NCBI RefSeq assembly: GCF_005952805.1
Contig: NZ_CP040709.1
Span: 1,488,001 to 1,552,000 of the forward strand
Length of the DNA: 64,000 nt
Reading direction: 5' to 3'
Origin: Inhella inkyongensis
Lineage (GTDB): Bacteria; Pseudomonadota; Gammaproteobacteria; Burkholderiales; Burkholderiaceae_C
Below are positions 37,244 through 46,753 of this stretch, piece by piece; the first letter of the stretch is position 1; the number at the start of each line of letters is the position of its first letter. The position numbers and the translations under genes were made by a program. A model generated the notes under the pieces. The model did no database searches, was not told the origin of the DNA, and worked only from the letters and a program-made list of their open reading frames with translations.

Positions 37244-38212
37244 GTGCCCCATCCAGCTACATCCCGCCGTTTTTTGTTGATGGGCCTGGGTTTGGCCTGT
37301 GCGCCCGCACTGTGGGCGCGCCGGCGCGACGATGGGGACCTGCAAATCGTGCAGGCGCTGTATGGCACGCAGGATCGCCATGCGGACGTCACAGACCGAC
37401 TGCGCGAGCTGGCGCGCCAGGACTACCGCTTCCGTTTGAGTAACGAGGCGCTGGGCGTGGACCCCGATCCTGGGCGGCTCAAGACCCTGCGCATATATGC
37501 ACGTGGCCGTGACGGCCAGGAGCGTGTGCTGGAGTACCGCGAGGGCAGCACCCTGGATGGTTCGCTCTTCACCGGCTGGGGACGCGGCAATTGGGGCGAG
37601 GGTGATGGACGCGGACGGGGTGGTTGGGACCGCGGCGATGATGGGCAGTACCTGATCCTCGAAGCCCGCTACGGCACGGCGGATCGCAACGTCGATGTGA
37701 CGGCACGCTTGCGCGATCTGGCCGCCCAGGACTACCGCTTCCGCATGGGCAATGACAGCTTTGGTGTGGACCCCCACCCCGGGCGGCGCAAGACCTTGCG
37801 CATTTACGCCGAGGACCGCCAAGGCCAGCAGCGGGTGCTCGAATTCGCCGAAGGGTCGGTGGTTGATGGCACGCAGTTCCGCGGTTGGAATTCGGGACAT
37901 TGGGGCCAGGGTGGCTGGCGCGGTGGCTGGTCCGGGGACCAGGGCTCGATGGGGCCGCGCCGGCCCGATGGCCGGGGTGGTCTGCAGATTCTGGAAGCCC
38001 GCTATGGTCAGGGGCGGCGCGAGGTCAACATCACGGCACGTTTGCAGTCGCGCGTTTATGGTGGGCGGCTCGATGTGGAGGTCAACAACGAGCTGGCGGG
38101 GGTGGACCCGGCACGCGGGCGACCCAAGGCCCTGAGCCTGCGCTATCGCCTGGGCAATGGCCAGGTCGAGCAGATTGAGGTGCGCGAGGGCGAGCGGCTG
38201 GTGTTGCCCTGA
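37244..38212 (+). CDS. Tat-exported protein with three DUF3395-like repeats
   Basis: 322 residues from GTG 37244, with AAGGAG seven bases upstream. The N-terminus has a twin-arginine motif (SRRFLLMGLG) and an Ala-rich cleavage region near residue 26. Three tandem repeats of about 80 residues (about 30-115, 135-215 and 245-322) each contain YG, DVT/NIT, a short strand-rich stretch, and GVDP-PGR-KTL- or GVDPARGRPKAL-like segments. The pattern resembles DUF3395, found at the C-terminus of some DnaJ-family proteins. Gly/Trp/Arg-rich linkers separate repeats. The function is unknown; a periplasmic carbohydrate- or protein-binding role is a guess. Confidence 0.8.
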   Translation: MPHPATSRRFLLMGLGLACAPALWARRRDDGDLQIVQALYGTQDRHADVTDRLRELARQDYRFRLSNEALGVDPDPGRLKTLRIYARGRDGQERVLEYREGSTLDGSLFTGWGRGNWGEGDGRGRGGWDRGDDGQYLILEARYGTADRNVDVTARLRDLAAQDYRFRMGNDSFGVDPHPGRRKTLRIYAEDRQGQQRVLEFAEGSVVDGTQFRGWNSGHWGQGGWRGGWSGDQGSMGPRRPDGRGGLQILEARYGQGRREVNITARLQSRVYGGRLDVEVNNELAGVDPARGRPKALSLRYRLGNGQVEQIEVREGERLVLP

Positions 38213-38221
38213 AGGGGGCGC

Positions 38222-38926
38222 TCAGTGCCGCAGCGCCGCCAGCACGTCGCTGTGGAATTCGCGCCGGTAGAGCACCCAGACCACCAGGGCCGAGGCGGCC
38301 ATGAAGGCCCAGGGTGAAAAGAACCAGGCGACGGCGGCAAACGAGAGGTAGTAAGCGCGCAAGCCGTCGTTAAAGGTCTCGGCCGCCAAACCCATCACCT
38401 GGCCTGCGCGGTCGGCAAAGGCGGCACGCGCGGCCTCGTCGTACTGGTCGGCTTCCGGTGCGGCGCCCACCAGGATGGCGCCAAAGCTGTACTGGCGAAT
38501 GCTCCAGGTAAAGCGGAAGAAGGCAAACACAAAGATGGCCGACAGCAAGGCCAGCTTGAGGTCGAAGACCAGCAGGCTGGTGCGCGCTGCAAAAGGGATT
38601 TCGCGCACCAATTCGCTGGCCTGTTCCGACGAGGCCAGAGCCGCCAGCAAGCCGCCGATGATCAGGATGCTGGTGGAGGCGAAGAAGGACGGGCTGGCGG
38701 CCAGGGTTTGCGCAATCGCCGCGTCCACGATCCGGTTATCGCGCCGCGTGGCTTGCAGCATCCATTGCCGGCGCCAGCGGTTGGTGGTGGCCAGGATGGA
38801 GGGCTGGGTCAAGGCCCTGCGCTTGGCCCACAGGGCATAGCCGATCCAACTGGCGAAGAACAGGGCCAGAGCCAGCCAATCGGGCGTGGGCAGGGTGGTC
38901 CAGAGGGCTTGGAGGGCGGGAGGCAT
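38222..38926 (-). CDS. DUF599 family membrane protein
   Basis: 234 residues from ATG 38926. Four hydrophobic helices (about 15-35, 80-100, 120-140 and 195-220) and the segments FFASTSILIIGGLLAALA and FFRFTWSIRQYSF are typical of DUF599 proteins, whose function is unknown. It is convergent with the repeat protein, 9 bp apart. Confidence 0.87.
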   Translation of the reverse strand: MPPALQALWTTLPTPDWLALALFFASWIGYALWAKRRALTQPSILATTNRWRRQWMLQATRRDNRIVDAAIAQTLAASPSFFASTSILIIGGLLAALASSEQASELVREIPFAARTSLLVFDLKLALLSAIFVFAFFRFTWSIRQYSFGAILVGAAPEADQYDEAARAAFADRAGQVMGLAAETFNDGLRAYYLSFAAVAWFFSPWAFMAASALVVWVLYRREFHSDVLAALRH

Positions 38927-38971
38927 GGGGGGAATGTAGCGGCGGGACTGGTGCCTCTGGTGCGGGGCTCG

Positions 38972-39129
38972 TGTTCGCTTGGGGCGAACACATTGCCTTT
39001 GCAATTGAGCTTCACTTCCGCCGCTGTAGATGGGAATGCTCGGAATCGCTTGGGGCGATTCCTCGGCCTTCGCTGGCGCTCAGGCCCGGCGCTGCGCGCC
39101 GTCCAAGGACAGGCCACCGGCCTGTCCTT
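38972..39129. repeat. Three stem-loops in the DUF599-tRNA gap
   Basis: GTTCGC-TTGGG-GCGAAC (38972-38988) and GAATCGC-TTGGG-GCGATTC (39042-39060) share the same five-base loop. A third, perfect 11-bp hairpin, AAGGACAGGCC-ACC-GGCCTGTCCTT, lies at 39105-39129. The 276-bp gap has no gene that I can support. Confidence 0.6.
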
Positions 39130-39173
39130 GAGCGAACCGGTGGATCTCATCCCAAATACCCCATCCAAATGCG

Positions 39174-39197
39174 AAAGGGCCCCAGCGGGGCCCCTTT
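39174..39197 (-). terminator. Terminator of tRNA-Gly(CCC)
   Basis: Read on the minus strand, AAAGGGGCCCC-GCT-GGGGCCCTTT followed by CGCATTT lies 6 bases beyond the tRNA end. It is a G+C hairpin flanked by A and T runs, as in intrinsic terminators. Confidence 0.7.
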
Positions 39198-39202
39198 GCA
39201 TT

Positions 39203-39276
39203 TGGAGCGGGCGATGGGAATCGAACCCACGTCTTGAGCTTGGGAAGCTCAGGTCCTGCCATTGAACGACGCCCGC
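39203..39276 (-). tRNA. tRNA-Gly (anticodon CCC)
   Basis: 74 bases on the minus strand: acceptor GCGGGCG paired with CGCCCGC, D-arm TCGTTCAATGGCAGGAC, anticodon loop CTTCCCAAG (CCC), T-arm GGGTTCGATTCCC and encoded CCA. A terminator follows on the same strand. Confidence 0.95.
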
Positions 39277-39362
39277 AGGAACGGCCGCGATTATGGCTGC
39301 AGTTTTGGGGACTCTTGGCAGACCGTGTTTGAGGCCCGCAGGGTCTGGCCAACAATGGCGGC

Positions 39363-41900
39363 ATGAACCCTTCGCCTGCTTCGTCCTCGGTCTCTTTGTC
39401 GCGCCTGGCTGCCCAGCGCCTGTGGCGCGACGCGCGCGCCGGAGAGTTGCGCCTGTTGGTGATCGGCATGAGCCTGGCCGTCGCGGCGGTCTGTGCGGTG
39501 GCGCTGCTGGTGAATCGGCTGGAGCAGGGCCTGGCGCGCGACGCGGCGCAGTTGATCGGCGGCGATGTGGTGTTGGCCAGTGATCAGCCGGCCTCGGCTC
39601 CCTGGCGCGCCGAGGTGGATGAAGCCGGCTGGAAGAGTGCCGAGTCCAGCAGCTTTGCCAGCATGGCGCGCGCGGACGATGCGCAGGGCGGGGCCAGTCG
39701 CTTGGTGGCGGTGAAGGCGGTGCCGCCCAATTACCCGCTGCGCGGGCGCGTGATGCTGAGCGATGGCCGGGCGGTGGGGGCGCCGGCCGCGGGTCAGGTG
39801 TGGGTCGATCAGGCGGTGCTCGACGCGCTGGAACTGGCGGTGGGCGACCGCCTGTGGCTGGGCGAGGCGCAACTCCGGGTGGGCGGTGTCATTGCCACTG
39901 AGCCGGATCGGGGTGCGGGCTTTCTGGCCTTTGCGCCGCGTTTGATGCTGGCCAGCGCCGATCTGCCGGCAACGGGGCTGGTGCAGCCGGGCAGCCGCAT
40001 CGGCTACCGCTTGGCAGTCGTGGCCGAAGCCCATCAACAGCCCGCATTGCGGGAATGGCGGGAGCGCATGCGCGAACGCCTGGCCAGGGGGGAATGGCGC
40101 GGGGCACGCATCGAGTCACTGGAGAGCGGGCGCCCGGAGCTGCGGCAGACCTTGGATCGTGGCTTGATCTTCCTGCGTCTGGTGGCCTTGCTGGCGGCCT
40201 TGCTGGCGGCCGTGGGGGTGGCCTTGGCCGCGCGCGACTTTGCGCAGCGTCATCTGGACGAGAGCGCCATGCTCCGGGTGCTGGGGCTGGCCAGTTGGCG
40301 CATTGCCTGCATCTACGGGCTTGAGTTGCTGGCGGTCGGTGTGTTGGCCGGCTTGTTGGGCCTGGCCTTGGGTGGAGGCGTGCAGGCCTTGCTGATTGGT
40401 TTGTTGCAGGGGCTGCTACCGGTTGATCTGCCCTTGCCCAACTGGCAGCCCTGGGCGCTGGCATTTGGGTTGGGAATGAGCTTGCTGCTGGCCTTTGGGC
40501 TGCCGCCGGTGCTGAACCTGGCGCGCATCGCGCCCTTGCGCGTGTTGCGGCGCGACCTGGGCGCCCGGCAGTCGGCCTTGGCCTTGGGGGTGGGGGTGTT
40601 GGGCTTGGCGCTGTGGTTGGGCTTGTTGGCCCTGTCGGCCGGGGATGCGCAACTGGCCGGCGTTACCTTGGGGGGATTTGTCGCGGCGGCCTTCTTGTTG
40701 GCGGCGTTGGCCTGGGCCTTGTTATGGGGCTTACGGCGCGCGATCCGCGCTCCGGGCTTGCCGGCCTGGCTGCGGCTGGCCACGCGCCAGGTGGCGGCTC
40801 GGCCGGGGCTGGCGGTGGTGCAGGTGGTGGCGCTGGGTCTGGGGCTGTTGGCGTTGGCGGTGCTCATCTTGCTGCGCACTGATCTGCTGGAGAGCTGGCG
40901 CCTGGCGACACCGACCCGGGGCCCGGATCGCTTCGTCATCAACATCCAACCCGAGCAAGCCCCTGACTTGCTGGCGGCGCTGGCCGAGGCAGGCGTCAAG
41001 CCCCTGGACTGGTATCCGATGTTCCGGGGCCGGCTGGTGGCCATCAATGAGCAGCCGATTCCTCAGCGCAAGTTCGACAACGAGCGCGCGCAGCGTTTGG
41101 TCGAGCGCGAGTTCAACCTCAGCCAGGCGGTGCAGATGCCATCACACAACCGCAGCGTCTCCGGTCAGTGGGGCGGGGGCCTGAGTGTGGAGGCGGGCCT
41201 GGCGCGCGACTTGGGCCTGGCGCTGGGGGATCGCCTGGCGTTTGAGGTGGCCGGCGAGCGCCACGTGGCGCCCATCACGCAGGTGCGCTCCGTGGAGTGG
41301 TCCTCCATGCGGGTGAACTTCTTCGTGATGTTCGCGCGCGAGTCGGTCGATGGGCTGCCGCATACCTGGATTGCGACCTTGCGTGCGCCAGTCGATCCGG
41401 CCGCGGCGCGGCGGCTGGACAAGCGCTTGGCGGCTCAGTTTCCCAACATCACGGTGGTGGATGTCTCGGCCCAATTGGCCCAGGTGCAGAGGGTGCTGGA
41501 ACAGGTGGCCGATGCAGTGCAACTGCTCTTCGGCCTGACCTTGGCCGTTGGCGTGGTGGTGCTCTTGGGGGCTCTCACGGCATCGCGCGAGGCGCGGCTG
41601 CGCGATGTTGCCTTGATGCGCGCGTTGGGGGCCTCGGCCCGGCTGCTGGCGCGCGTTCAGCGGGCGGAGTTGCTCGGCCTGGGGGCGCTGGCCGGCGTCT
41701 TGGCGGCGGGTCTGGCCCTCGGCCTGGGGGCGCTATTGGCCCTGAAAGTATTCGGCTTTGCCTGGCAGCCGCGCCCCTGGGTCCCCTTGGGCGTGGTGCT
41801 GGGGGGCGCCGCGCTGGCTTGGGGCGCTGGTTACTGGGGGCTGCGCGGTGTGCTGCTGCGGGCCCCCTTGCTCAGCCTGCGCAACGCCAGCGGGGACTAG
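39363..41900 (+). CDS. FtsX-like ABC transporter permease (YbbP-like)
   Basis: 845 residues with the duplicated layout of YbbP-type permeases: an N-terminal TM, a periplasmic domain, three central TMs (about 260-385), a further TM pair, a second periplasmic domain and a C-terminal TM block (about 715-835). E. coli YbbP pairs with the ATPase YbbA next to the thioesterase TesA; no ATPase gene lies beside this one, so the partner must be elsewhere. It may act in lipid or lipoprotein handling, but this is uncertain. It abuts the convergent chemoreceptor gene with one base between stops. Confidence 0.88.
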   Translation: MNPSPASSSVSLSRLAAQRLWRDARAGELRLLVIGMSLAVAAVCAVALLVNRLEQGLARDAAQLIGGDVVLASDQPASAPWRAEVDEAGWKSAESSSFASMARADDAQGGASRLVAVKAVPPNYPLRGRVMLSDGRAVGAPAAGQVWVDQAVLDALELAVGDRLWLGEAQLRVGGVIATEPDRGAGFLAFAPRLMLASADLPATGLVQPGSRIGYRLAVVAEAHQQPALREWRERMRERLARGEWRGARIESLESGRPELRQTLDRGLIFLRLVALLAALLAAVGVALAARDFAQRHLDESAMLRVLGLASWRIACIYGLELLAVGVLAGLLGLALGGGVQALLIGLLQGLLPVDLPLPNWQPWALAFGLGMSLLLAFGLPPVLNLARIAPLRVLRRDLGARQSALALGVGVLGLALWLGLLALSAGDAQLAGVTLGGFVAAAFLLAALAWALLWGLRRAIRAPGLPAWLRLATRQVAARPGLAVVQVVALGLGLLALAVLILLRTDLLESWRLATPTRGPDRFVINIQPEQAPDLLAALAEAGVKPLDWYPMFRGRLVAINEQPIPQRKFDNERAQRLVEREFNLSQAVQMPSHNRSVSGQWGGGLSVEAGLARDLGLALGDRLAFEVAGERHVAPITQVRSVEWSSMRVNFFVMFARESVDGLPHTWIATLRAPVDPAAARRLDKRLAAQFPNITVVDVSAQLAQVQRVLEQVADAVQLLFGLTLAVGVVVLLGALTASREARLRDVALMRALGASARLLARVQRAELLGLGALAGVLAAGLALGLGALLALKVFGFAWQPRPWVPLGVVLGGAALAWGAGYWGLRGVLLRAPLLSLRNASGD

Positions 41901-41901
41901 C

Positions 41902-43881
41902 TCAAAAAGTCTCCCAGGCGTCGTCACTGGCCGGCGCAGGGCTTGGCGAGGGCGCCGGTGCGCGCGCCTTGAGCGGGGCAGGGGTCTGCTGCGCGGGCCG
42001 AGCCGAGGCCGGCGCCGCCGAGGAGGGTGCCGGGCGGGGGGCAGGGCGGGCTGACTTCGGCGCTGGCGGCGTGGCGACCTGCCCCACCTGGAACACCGAG
42101 ATGATTTGCGACAGCCGGGCCGCCTGTTCTTTCAGGCTCTCGGCCGCCGCAGCGGACTCCTCGACCAGTGCGGCGTTCTGTTGCGTGGCTTGGTCCAGCT
42201 GACCCATGGTGACGTTGACGCCGCCGATGCCCTGGCTTTGTTCGGCGGCAGCGGCAGAGATCTCGCCAATGATGTCGGACACACGCTGCACCCCGCCGAC
42301 GATTTCACCCATGGCCGTGCCGGCCTCCTGGACCAGGCGGGAACCGGCCTCTACGCGCTCCACACTGGCACCGATCAGGGTTTTGATCTCCTTGGCGGCT
42401 TCCGCCGAGCGGCCGGCCAACAATCGCACCTCGCCGGCCACCACGGCAAAGCCACGGCCTTGCTCGCCGGCACGGGCGGCTTCCACTGCCGCGTTGAGCG
42501 CCAAGATATTGGTCTGAAAGGCGATGCCGTCGATCACGCTGATGATGTCGGCGATCTTGCGCGAACTGGTGTGGATGTCGTCCATGGTGGCCACCACCTG
42601 GCCGACCACCGCGCCGCCCTTTTGCGCCGCGCCAGAGGCTGCAGCGGCCAGTTGATTCGCCGTGGTCGCCGCATCGGCGGTTTGCCGCACGGCAGCGGTC
42701 AGACTGTCCATCGAGGACGTGGCTTGCTGCAGATTGGAAGCCGTCTGCTCGGTGCGGTGCGAGAGGTCTTGGGCACCGACGGCGATCTCGCTGGACGCGA
42801 TGCCCATGGATCCGGTGGCTGAGTGCACGTCCTTCAGGATGCCTTGCAGCTTTTCCGCGAAGTTGTTGAAGGCGCGCGCGATGGCGGCCACTTCGTCCTG
42901 CCCCTGGGCGGGAAGGCGGCGGGTCAGGTCGCCGCCCCCTTCGCCGATTTCGCTCATCGCATCGGCCACTTGGCGCAGGCCGCCCAGCAAGGCGGTCACC
43001 ATGCCCGTCATCAGCGCAGCGGCCAGGGCCAACATGATGATGGTCACGCCGACGGCCTTGATCAGCAACGACCGCAAGCCGGCCAGGGCCTCACCAGCAT
43101 CACTGGCGACCACCAGGGTCCAATCACTGCCCGCCACGGCTGCACCGCGCAGCAGCAGTGCCTGCTCGCCGGCCTGGGCCTGTAGCCATTCGCCCCCCGG
43201 CTGGGCCAAGGCGGTCAGGGCCGCCACCGTCAGTTCCGGGGCCAGCGCGGTGGCGGGTTTGAGGATGAGCTTGGGGTCGGCGTGGGCCATCACCCTGCCA
43301 TCCTTGGCCACCAAGAAAGCAAAACCCGAGGGCGTGGGCTTGATGGCCTTGAGGATGCCGACGATGCCCGTCATGAAGACGTCGCTGGCGACCACCGCCT
43401 TGGTTTGGCCCCCCTCCTTGACCGCCAATGCAAAGGTCACCACCGGTTGCTGGGTGGCGGTGTCCAGATAGGGCTCGGTCAGCACCACGTCATTGGCTGC
43501 CGCAGCTTGCCGGTACCAGGGGCGTGCGGTGGGATCGAAGTCGGGCGGCAGGTTCTCGTCTTTGTGCATCAGCATGCGCTTATCCGCATGGCCGATGTAG
43601 GCGAAGTCCAGTCCGCCGGAGATCGCCGCCTGGATCAGCGGGGGGCGGGGCTGCTCCAGTTGAACCGCTGGTACCAGCGATTTGAGGATGCTGGCCTGAA
43701 AACTTGTCCAGTTGCCGATGGCTTGAGCTTGCCCGCGTGCCACCTCATTGAGCTGAGCCAGGGTCTGGGCCCGCAAGTGTCCGCGCGCATCCAGATAACT
43801 GGCCATGGTGGCCAGCAACAAGGCGATCAGCAGCACACCGACAGACAGACCGACCAATCGGGCCTTCAGGCTCTTGAACAT
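41902..43881 (-). CDS. Methyl-accepting chemotaxis protein with dCache sensor
   Basis: 659 residues. TM1 is about 11-33. The periplasmic region (40-270) has dCache-like features: the segment [12 protein letters not shown], then [11 protein letters not shown]2 (about 273-297), HAMP and the signalling hairpin with tip [29 protein letters not shown] follow. After a Pro/Ala-rich tail it ends AWETF, like the NWETF tether that binds CheR/CheB in enterics. It is the last gene of the che operon, 60 bp after the second receptor gene. The ligand is unknown; dCache receptors often bind amino or organic acids. Confidence 0.95.
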   Translation of the reverse strand: MFKSLKARLVGLSVGVLLIALLLATMASYLDARGHLRAQTLAQLNEVARGQAQAIGNWTSFQASILKSLVPAVQLEQPRPPLIQAAISGGLDFAYIGHADKRMLMHKDENLPPDFDPTARPWYRQAAAANDVVLTEPYLDTATQQPVVTFALAVKEGGQTKAVVASDVFMTGIVGILKAIKPTPSGFAFLVAKDGRVMAHADPKLILKPATALAPELTVAALTALAQPGGEWLQAQAGEQALLLRGAAVAGSDWTLVVASDAGEALAGLRSLLIKAVGVTIIMLALAAALMTGMVTALLGGLRQVADAMSEIGEGGGDLTRRLPAQGQDEVAAIARAFNNFAEKLQGILKDVHSATGSMGIASSEIAVGAQDLSHRTEQTASNLQQATSSMDSLTAAVRQTADAATTANQLAAAASGAAQKGGAVVGQVVATMDDIHTSSRKIADIISVIDGIAFQTNILALNAAVEAARAGEQGRGFAVVAGEVRLLAGRSAEAAKEIKTLIGASVERVEAGSRLVQEAGTAMGEIVGGVQRVSDIIGEISAAAAEQSQGIGGVNVTMGQLDQATQQNAALVEESAAAAESLKEQAARLSQIISVFQVGQVATPPAPKSARPAPRPAPSSAAPASARPAQQTPAPLKARAPAPSPSPAPASDDAWETF

Positions 43882-43941
43882 CGCAGACTCCGCTTAGAAA
43901 AGGGGATGGCCGGCACTCAAACAGCGCAGACCCTCAGTGCG

Positions 43942-46032
43942 TCAGAACGATTCCCAGTCGTCGCTGGCCGCCGAGCTGGGGGCGGGGCGTGCAGGGGGTT
44001 GGGGCGGCGCTGGTTTGGGCGTTGCCGCGGCTTTGGGGGGAGTGACCGGCGAGCGCTGGACCGGCCTCTGGGCTTGGGGGGCCTTGGGGATCTGCGCAGT
44101 CGGTGGGGTGTCCGCGGTGCGGAACACCGCCACAGCTTCTACCAGGCGCTGAGCTTGATCGCGCAGACTCTCGGCGGCCGCAGCGGATTGCTCCACCAGC
44201 GCGGCGTTTTGCTGGGTCATCTGGTCGAGTTGGACGACCGAATCATTGACTTGCGAGATGCCATCGCTCTGCTCTGCCGCAGCCGCAGCGATCTCGGCCA
44301 TGATGTCGGCCACACGCTGCACGCCGGAGACGATCTCGGTCATCGAGCTGCCAGCCTCCTGCACCAGACGCGATCCGACTTCGACGCGTTCGACACTGGC
44401 ACCGATCAGGGTCTTGATCTCTTTCGCCGCTTCGGCCGAGCGACCGGCCAGGGAGCGCACTTCAGAGGCTACGACCGCAAATCCGCGTCCCTGTTCGCCT
44501 GCGCGGGCGGCCTCCACGGCCGCATTCAGGGCCAGGATATTGGTCTGGAAGGCGATGCCGTCGATGACGCCGATGATGTCGGCGATCTTGCGTGAGCTCT
44601 GGCTGATGTCCTCCATGGTGCTCACCACCTGGGCTACCACTTGCCCGCCCTTGGCGGCGGCGCTGGCGGTGGAGGCGACCAGCTGATTGGCGGTGCGCGC
44701 CGAGTCGGCCGTCTGACGCACCGTGCCGGTGAACTCCTCCATCGAGGAGGCGGCGATCTGCAGATTGGAGGCGGTCTGCTCGGTGCGTTGGCTCAGATCC
44801 TGATTGCCGGTGGCGATCTCGCGGCTGGCGGTGCCAATGGAGTCCACCGAGTGCCGCACCGTCGAGATGGTGTCGGACAAGCGTGCGCGCATGGTCTCGG
44901 TGTCGCGGATCAGCTGGCCGATCTCATCCTGGCGGGCGCTGGTGACCGATTGGGACAGGTCGCCGCTGGCCACCGCTTGCACGGCGGTTGACAGCTTGGC
45001 CATGGGACGGGCCACCCACTGGCGCATCAGATAGAAAAGTCCGAATCCCAGGGCCACGGTCGCCGCCGCCAGCAATGCCCAGAAGGGCAGCAGCGTGGCC
45101 CATTGCTGGGCGCGCGCCTCGCTGGTCTTGACCTGACCGAGCACCATCAAGCCTGACGCCGGGTTGCCATGGGCGATGCCGAAGAAGCCCGTGCCACCGC
45201 GGCCCAGCACATCGGGCATGTCCTCAAGTCGTTCCCCATGTGCGTCGGCCGGCAGTTGGGCCAGGGTCTTGGCCAGCTCCGGTGCCACCTCGGACAGCTT
45301 CTTGCCCTTGGCGCTGGGATGGGCGGTGAAGCTGGCTTCGTCAGGGTTGCTGAAGTTGTTGATGACGACAACGCCGCCGCTATCGAAAAAGTGGATGTCC
45401 TTGACCATGCGGTCCAGGGCGGCGGTGAACACATCCAGGTCATAGCCCACGAACAAGATGCCGATGATCTTGCCGTCCTCGGACTTCACCGGCTCGTAAT
45501 GCGCCATGTAGGCACGGCCAAACAGGTTGGCGCGCCCGGTGAAGCTCTTGCCTGCGCTTAAGTCCGCGTAGCCAGGGTGGGTTTTGCCGAGGGGGGTGCC
45601 CAGGGCCCGGCTGCCGTCCGGCTTCTTGACGGAGGTGGTGATGCGGATGAAGTCATCGCCCTGACGGGCAAACACCGTGGCCACACCGCCCGTGGAGGCC
45701 GCGAATTTGTCGACGGCGGTGTAGTTCTCGTTCAGTTTTGGGCCCCAGTCGCGTAGCTCGCCCGTCGCCTCGTCGAGACTGAACTGAGGTCCAAATTCCT
45801 GCCGAAAGGCGCCGAAGCTGCGCCGCACCAGGGTGCGGGCGGTGTCGTCCATGGCCGTGATGGAGTCTTCGACGGCCTGGGTCCGGTCCGAGGCCCAGGT
45901 CTCAATGGACTGACTGGCGCTGCGCAGCAACATCACGCTGAGCAGCAAACTGGTCAGGAATAGCACGGCGGCGATGGCGCCGACGCCAATCAAAGAAACC
46001 CGCCGCGCCAGCGAGGCTTGCCCTGTGCTCAT
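43942..46032 (-). CDS. Methyl-accepting chemotaxis protein with Cache3-Cache2-like sensor
   Basis: 696 residues from ATG 46032, which has GGGAG upstream; ATG 46050 would add six residues. TM1 is about 14-38. The periplasmic domain (about 45-320) resembles a Cache_3-Cache_2 fusion, with GVATVFARQGDDFIRITTS followed by YEPVKSEDGKIIGILFVGYD. TM2, HAMP (two-helix region about 345-400) and the signalling hairpin follow. The Pro/Ala-rich tail ends DWESF, a tether-like pentapeptide. The cytoplasmic halves of the two receptors are very similar, suggesting duplication with sensor swapping. Confidence 0.95.
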   Translation of the reverse strand: MSTGQASLARRVSLIGVGAIAAVLFLTSLLLSVMLLRSASQSIETWASDRTQAVEDSITAMDDTARTLVRRSFGAFRQEFGPQFSLDEATGELRDWGPKLNENYTAVDKFAASTGGVATVFARQGDDFIRITTSVKKPDGSRALGTPLGKTHPGYADLSAGKSFTGRANLFGRAYMAHYEPVKSEDGKIIGILFVGYDLDVFTAALDRMVKDIHFFDSGGVVVINNFSNPDEASFTAHPSAKGKKLSEVAPELAKTLAQLPADAHGERLEDMPDVLGRGGTGFFGIAHGNPASGLMVLGQVKTSEARAQQWATLLPFWALLAAATVALGFGLFYLMRQWVARPMAKLSTAVQAVASGDLSQSVTSARQDEIGQLIRDTETMRARLSDTISTVRHSVDSIGTASREIATGNQDLSQRTEQTASNLQIAASSMEEFTGTVRQTADSARTANQLVASTASAAAKGGQVVAQVVSTMEDISQSSRKIADIIGVIDGIAFQTNILALNAAVEAARAGEQGRGFAVVASEVRSLAGRSAEAAKEIKTLIGASVERVEVGSRLVQEAGSSMTEIVSGVQRVADIMAEIAAAAAEQSDGISQVNDSVVQLDQMTQQNAALVEQSAAAAESLRDQAQRLVEAVAVFRTADTPPTAQIPKAPQAQRPVQRSPVTPPKAAATPKPAPPQPPARPAPSSAASDDWESF

Positions 46033-46095
46033 GCGCTCTCCCTGGAGCATTTCACCGTGGCAGAAATCAAGGTCGCCCAGGCGACCTTGCTGGGT

Positions 46096-46608
46096 TCAGA
46101 CCAGGGACTCCATCAGGCCCATGTCGGAACTGCTCATCAGGCCTTCGATGTCCATCAGGATCAGCATGCGCTCCGCCACGGTGGCAATGCCGGTGATGTA
46201 GCTGGTGTTCACGGCCGCCGCCGTCATCTCCGGGGCGGGTCGGATCTGGTCGCGGCTGAGTTCGAGCACATCCGAAACCGAATCCACCACGGCCCCTACC
46301 ACCCGATTGCGCACATTGAGCACGATCACCACGGTGAAGGTATTGACCTCGGCGCTGGGGCAGCCGAGCTTCACGCGCAGATCGACGATGGGCACGATCA
46401 CGCCGCGCAAATTGACGACGCCCTTGATGAACTCCGGAGCGTTGGCGATGCGCGTCGGTGCCTCGTAGGAGCGGATCTCCTGCACCTTGAGGATGTCGAT
46501 GCCGTATTCCTCGCTGCCCAGGCGAAAGGTCAGGTACTCGCCAGTGGCGGCGAGGCGGGCGGCCGCCGAAGGGGCCAGGGCATTGGACGAGGCTTGAACG
46601 AGTTCCAT
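46096..46608 (-). CDS. cheW: Chemotaxis coupling protein CheW
   Basis: 170 residues from ATG 46608 behind AGGAGG. The CheW fold shows [20 protein letters not shown] and [16 protein letters not shown], the receptor/CheA contact motif. It links the two downstream-encoded receptors to CheA. It is separated from cheA by a 145-bp gap holding an interspersed repeat, and lies 63 bp before the receptor gene. Confidence 0.96.
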   Translation of the reverse strand: MELVQASSNALAPSAAARLAATGEYLTFRLGSEEYGIDILKVQEIRSYEAPTRIANAPEFIKGVVNLRGVIVPIVDLRVKLGCPSAEVNTFTVVIVLNVRNRVVGAVVDSVSDVLELSRDQIRPAPEMTAAAVNTSYITGIATVAERMLILMDIEGLMSSSDMGLMESLV

Positions 46609-46663
46609 GTTTCCTCCTAAATCTGGGTAGCCGATAAGCAGAAATGCGACGCGGAACACCGAC

Positions 46664-46749
46664 CCATCAAGCGGTCACCGTGGAACCGGCTTTGCCGGTC
46701 CACTGGTGACGCCCCCTTGAGGGGGAGGCGCGAAGCGCTTCGGGGGAGG
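46664..46749. repeat. Interspersed intergenic repeat, copy in the cheA-cheW gap
   Basis: The order is CCATCAAGCGG, a hairpin ACCGGC-TTT-GCCGGT inside GTGG...CCAC, then GACGCCCCCTTGAGGGGG, then GCGCGAAGCGC and TTCGGGGG. The same order recurs at 57776 and 59340. Confidence 0.8.
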
Positions 46750-46753
46750 GCCA

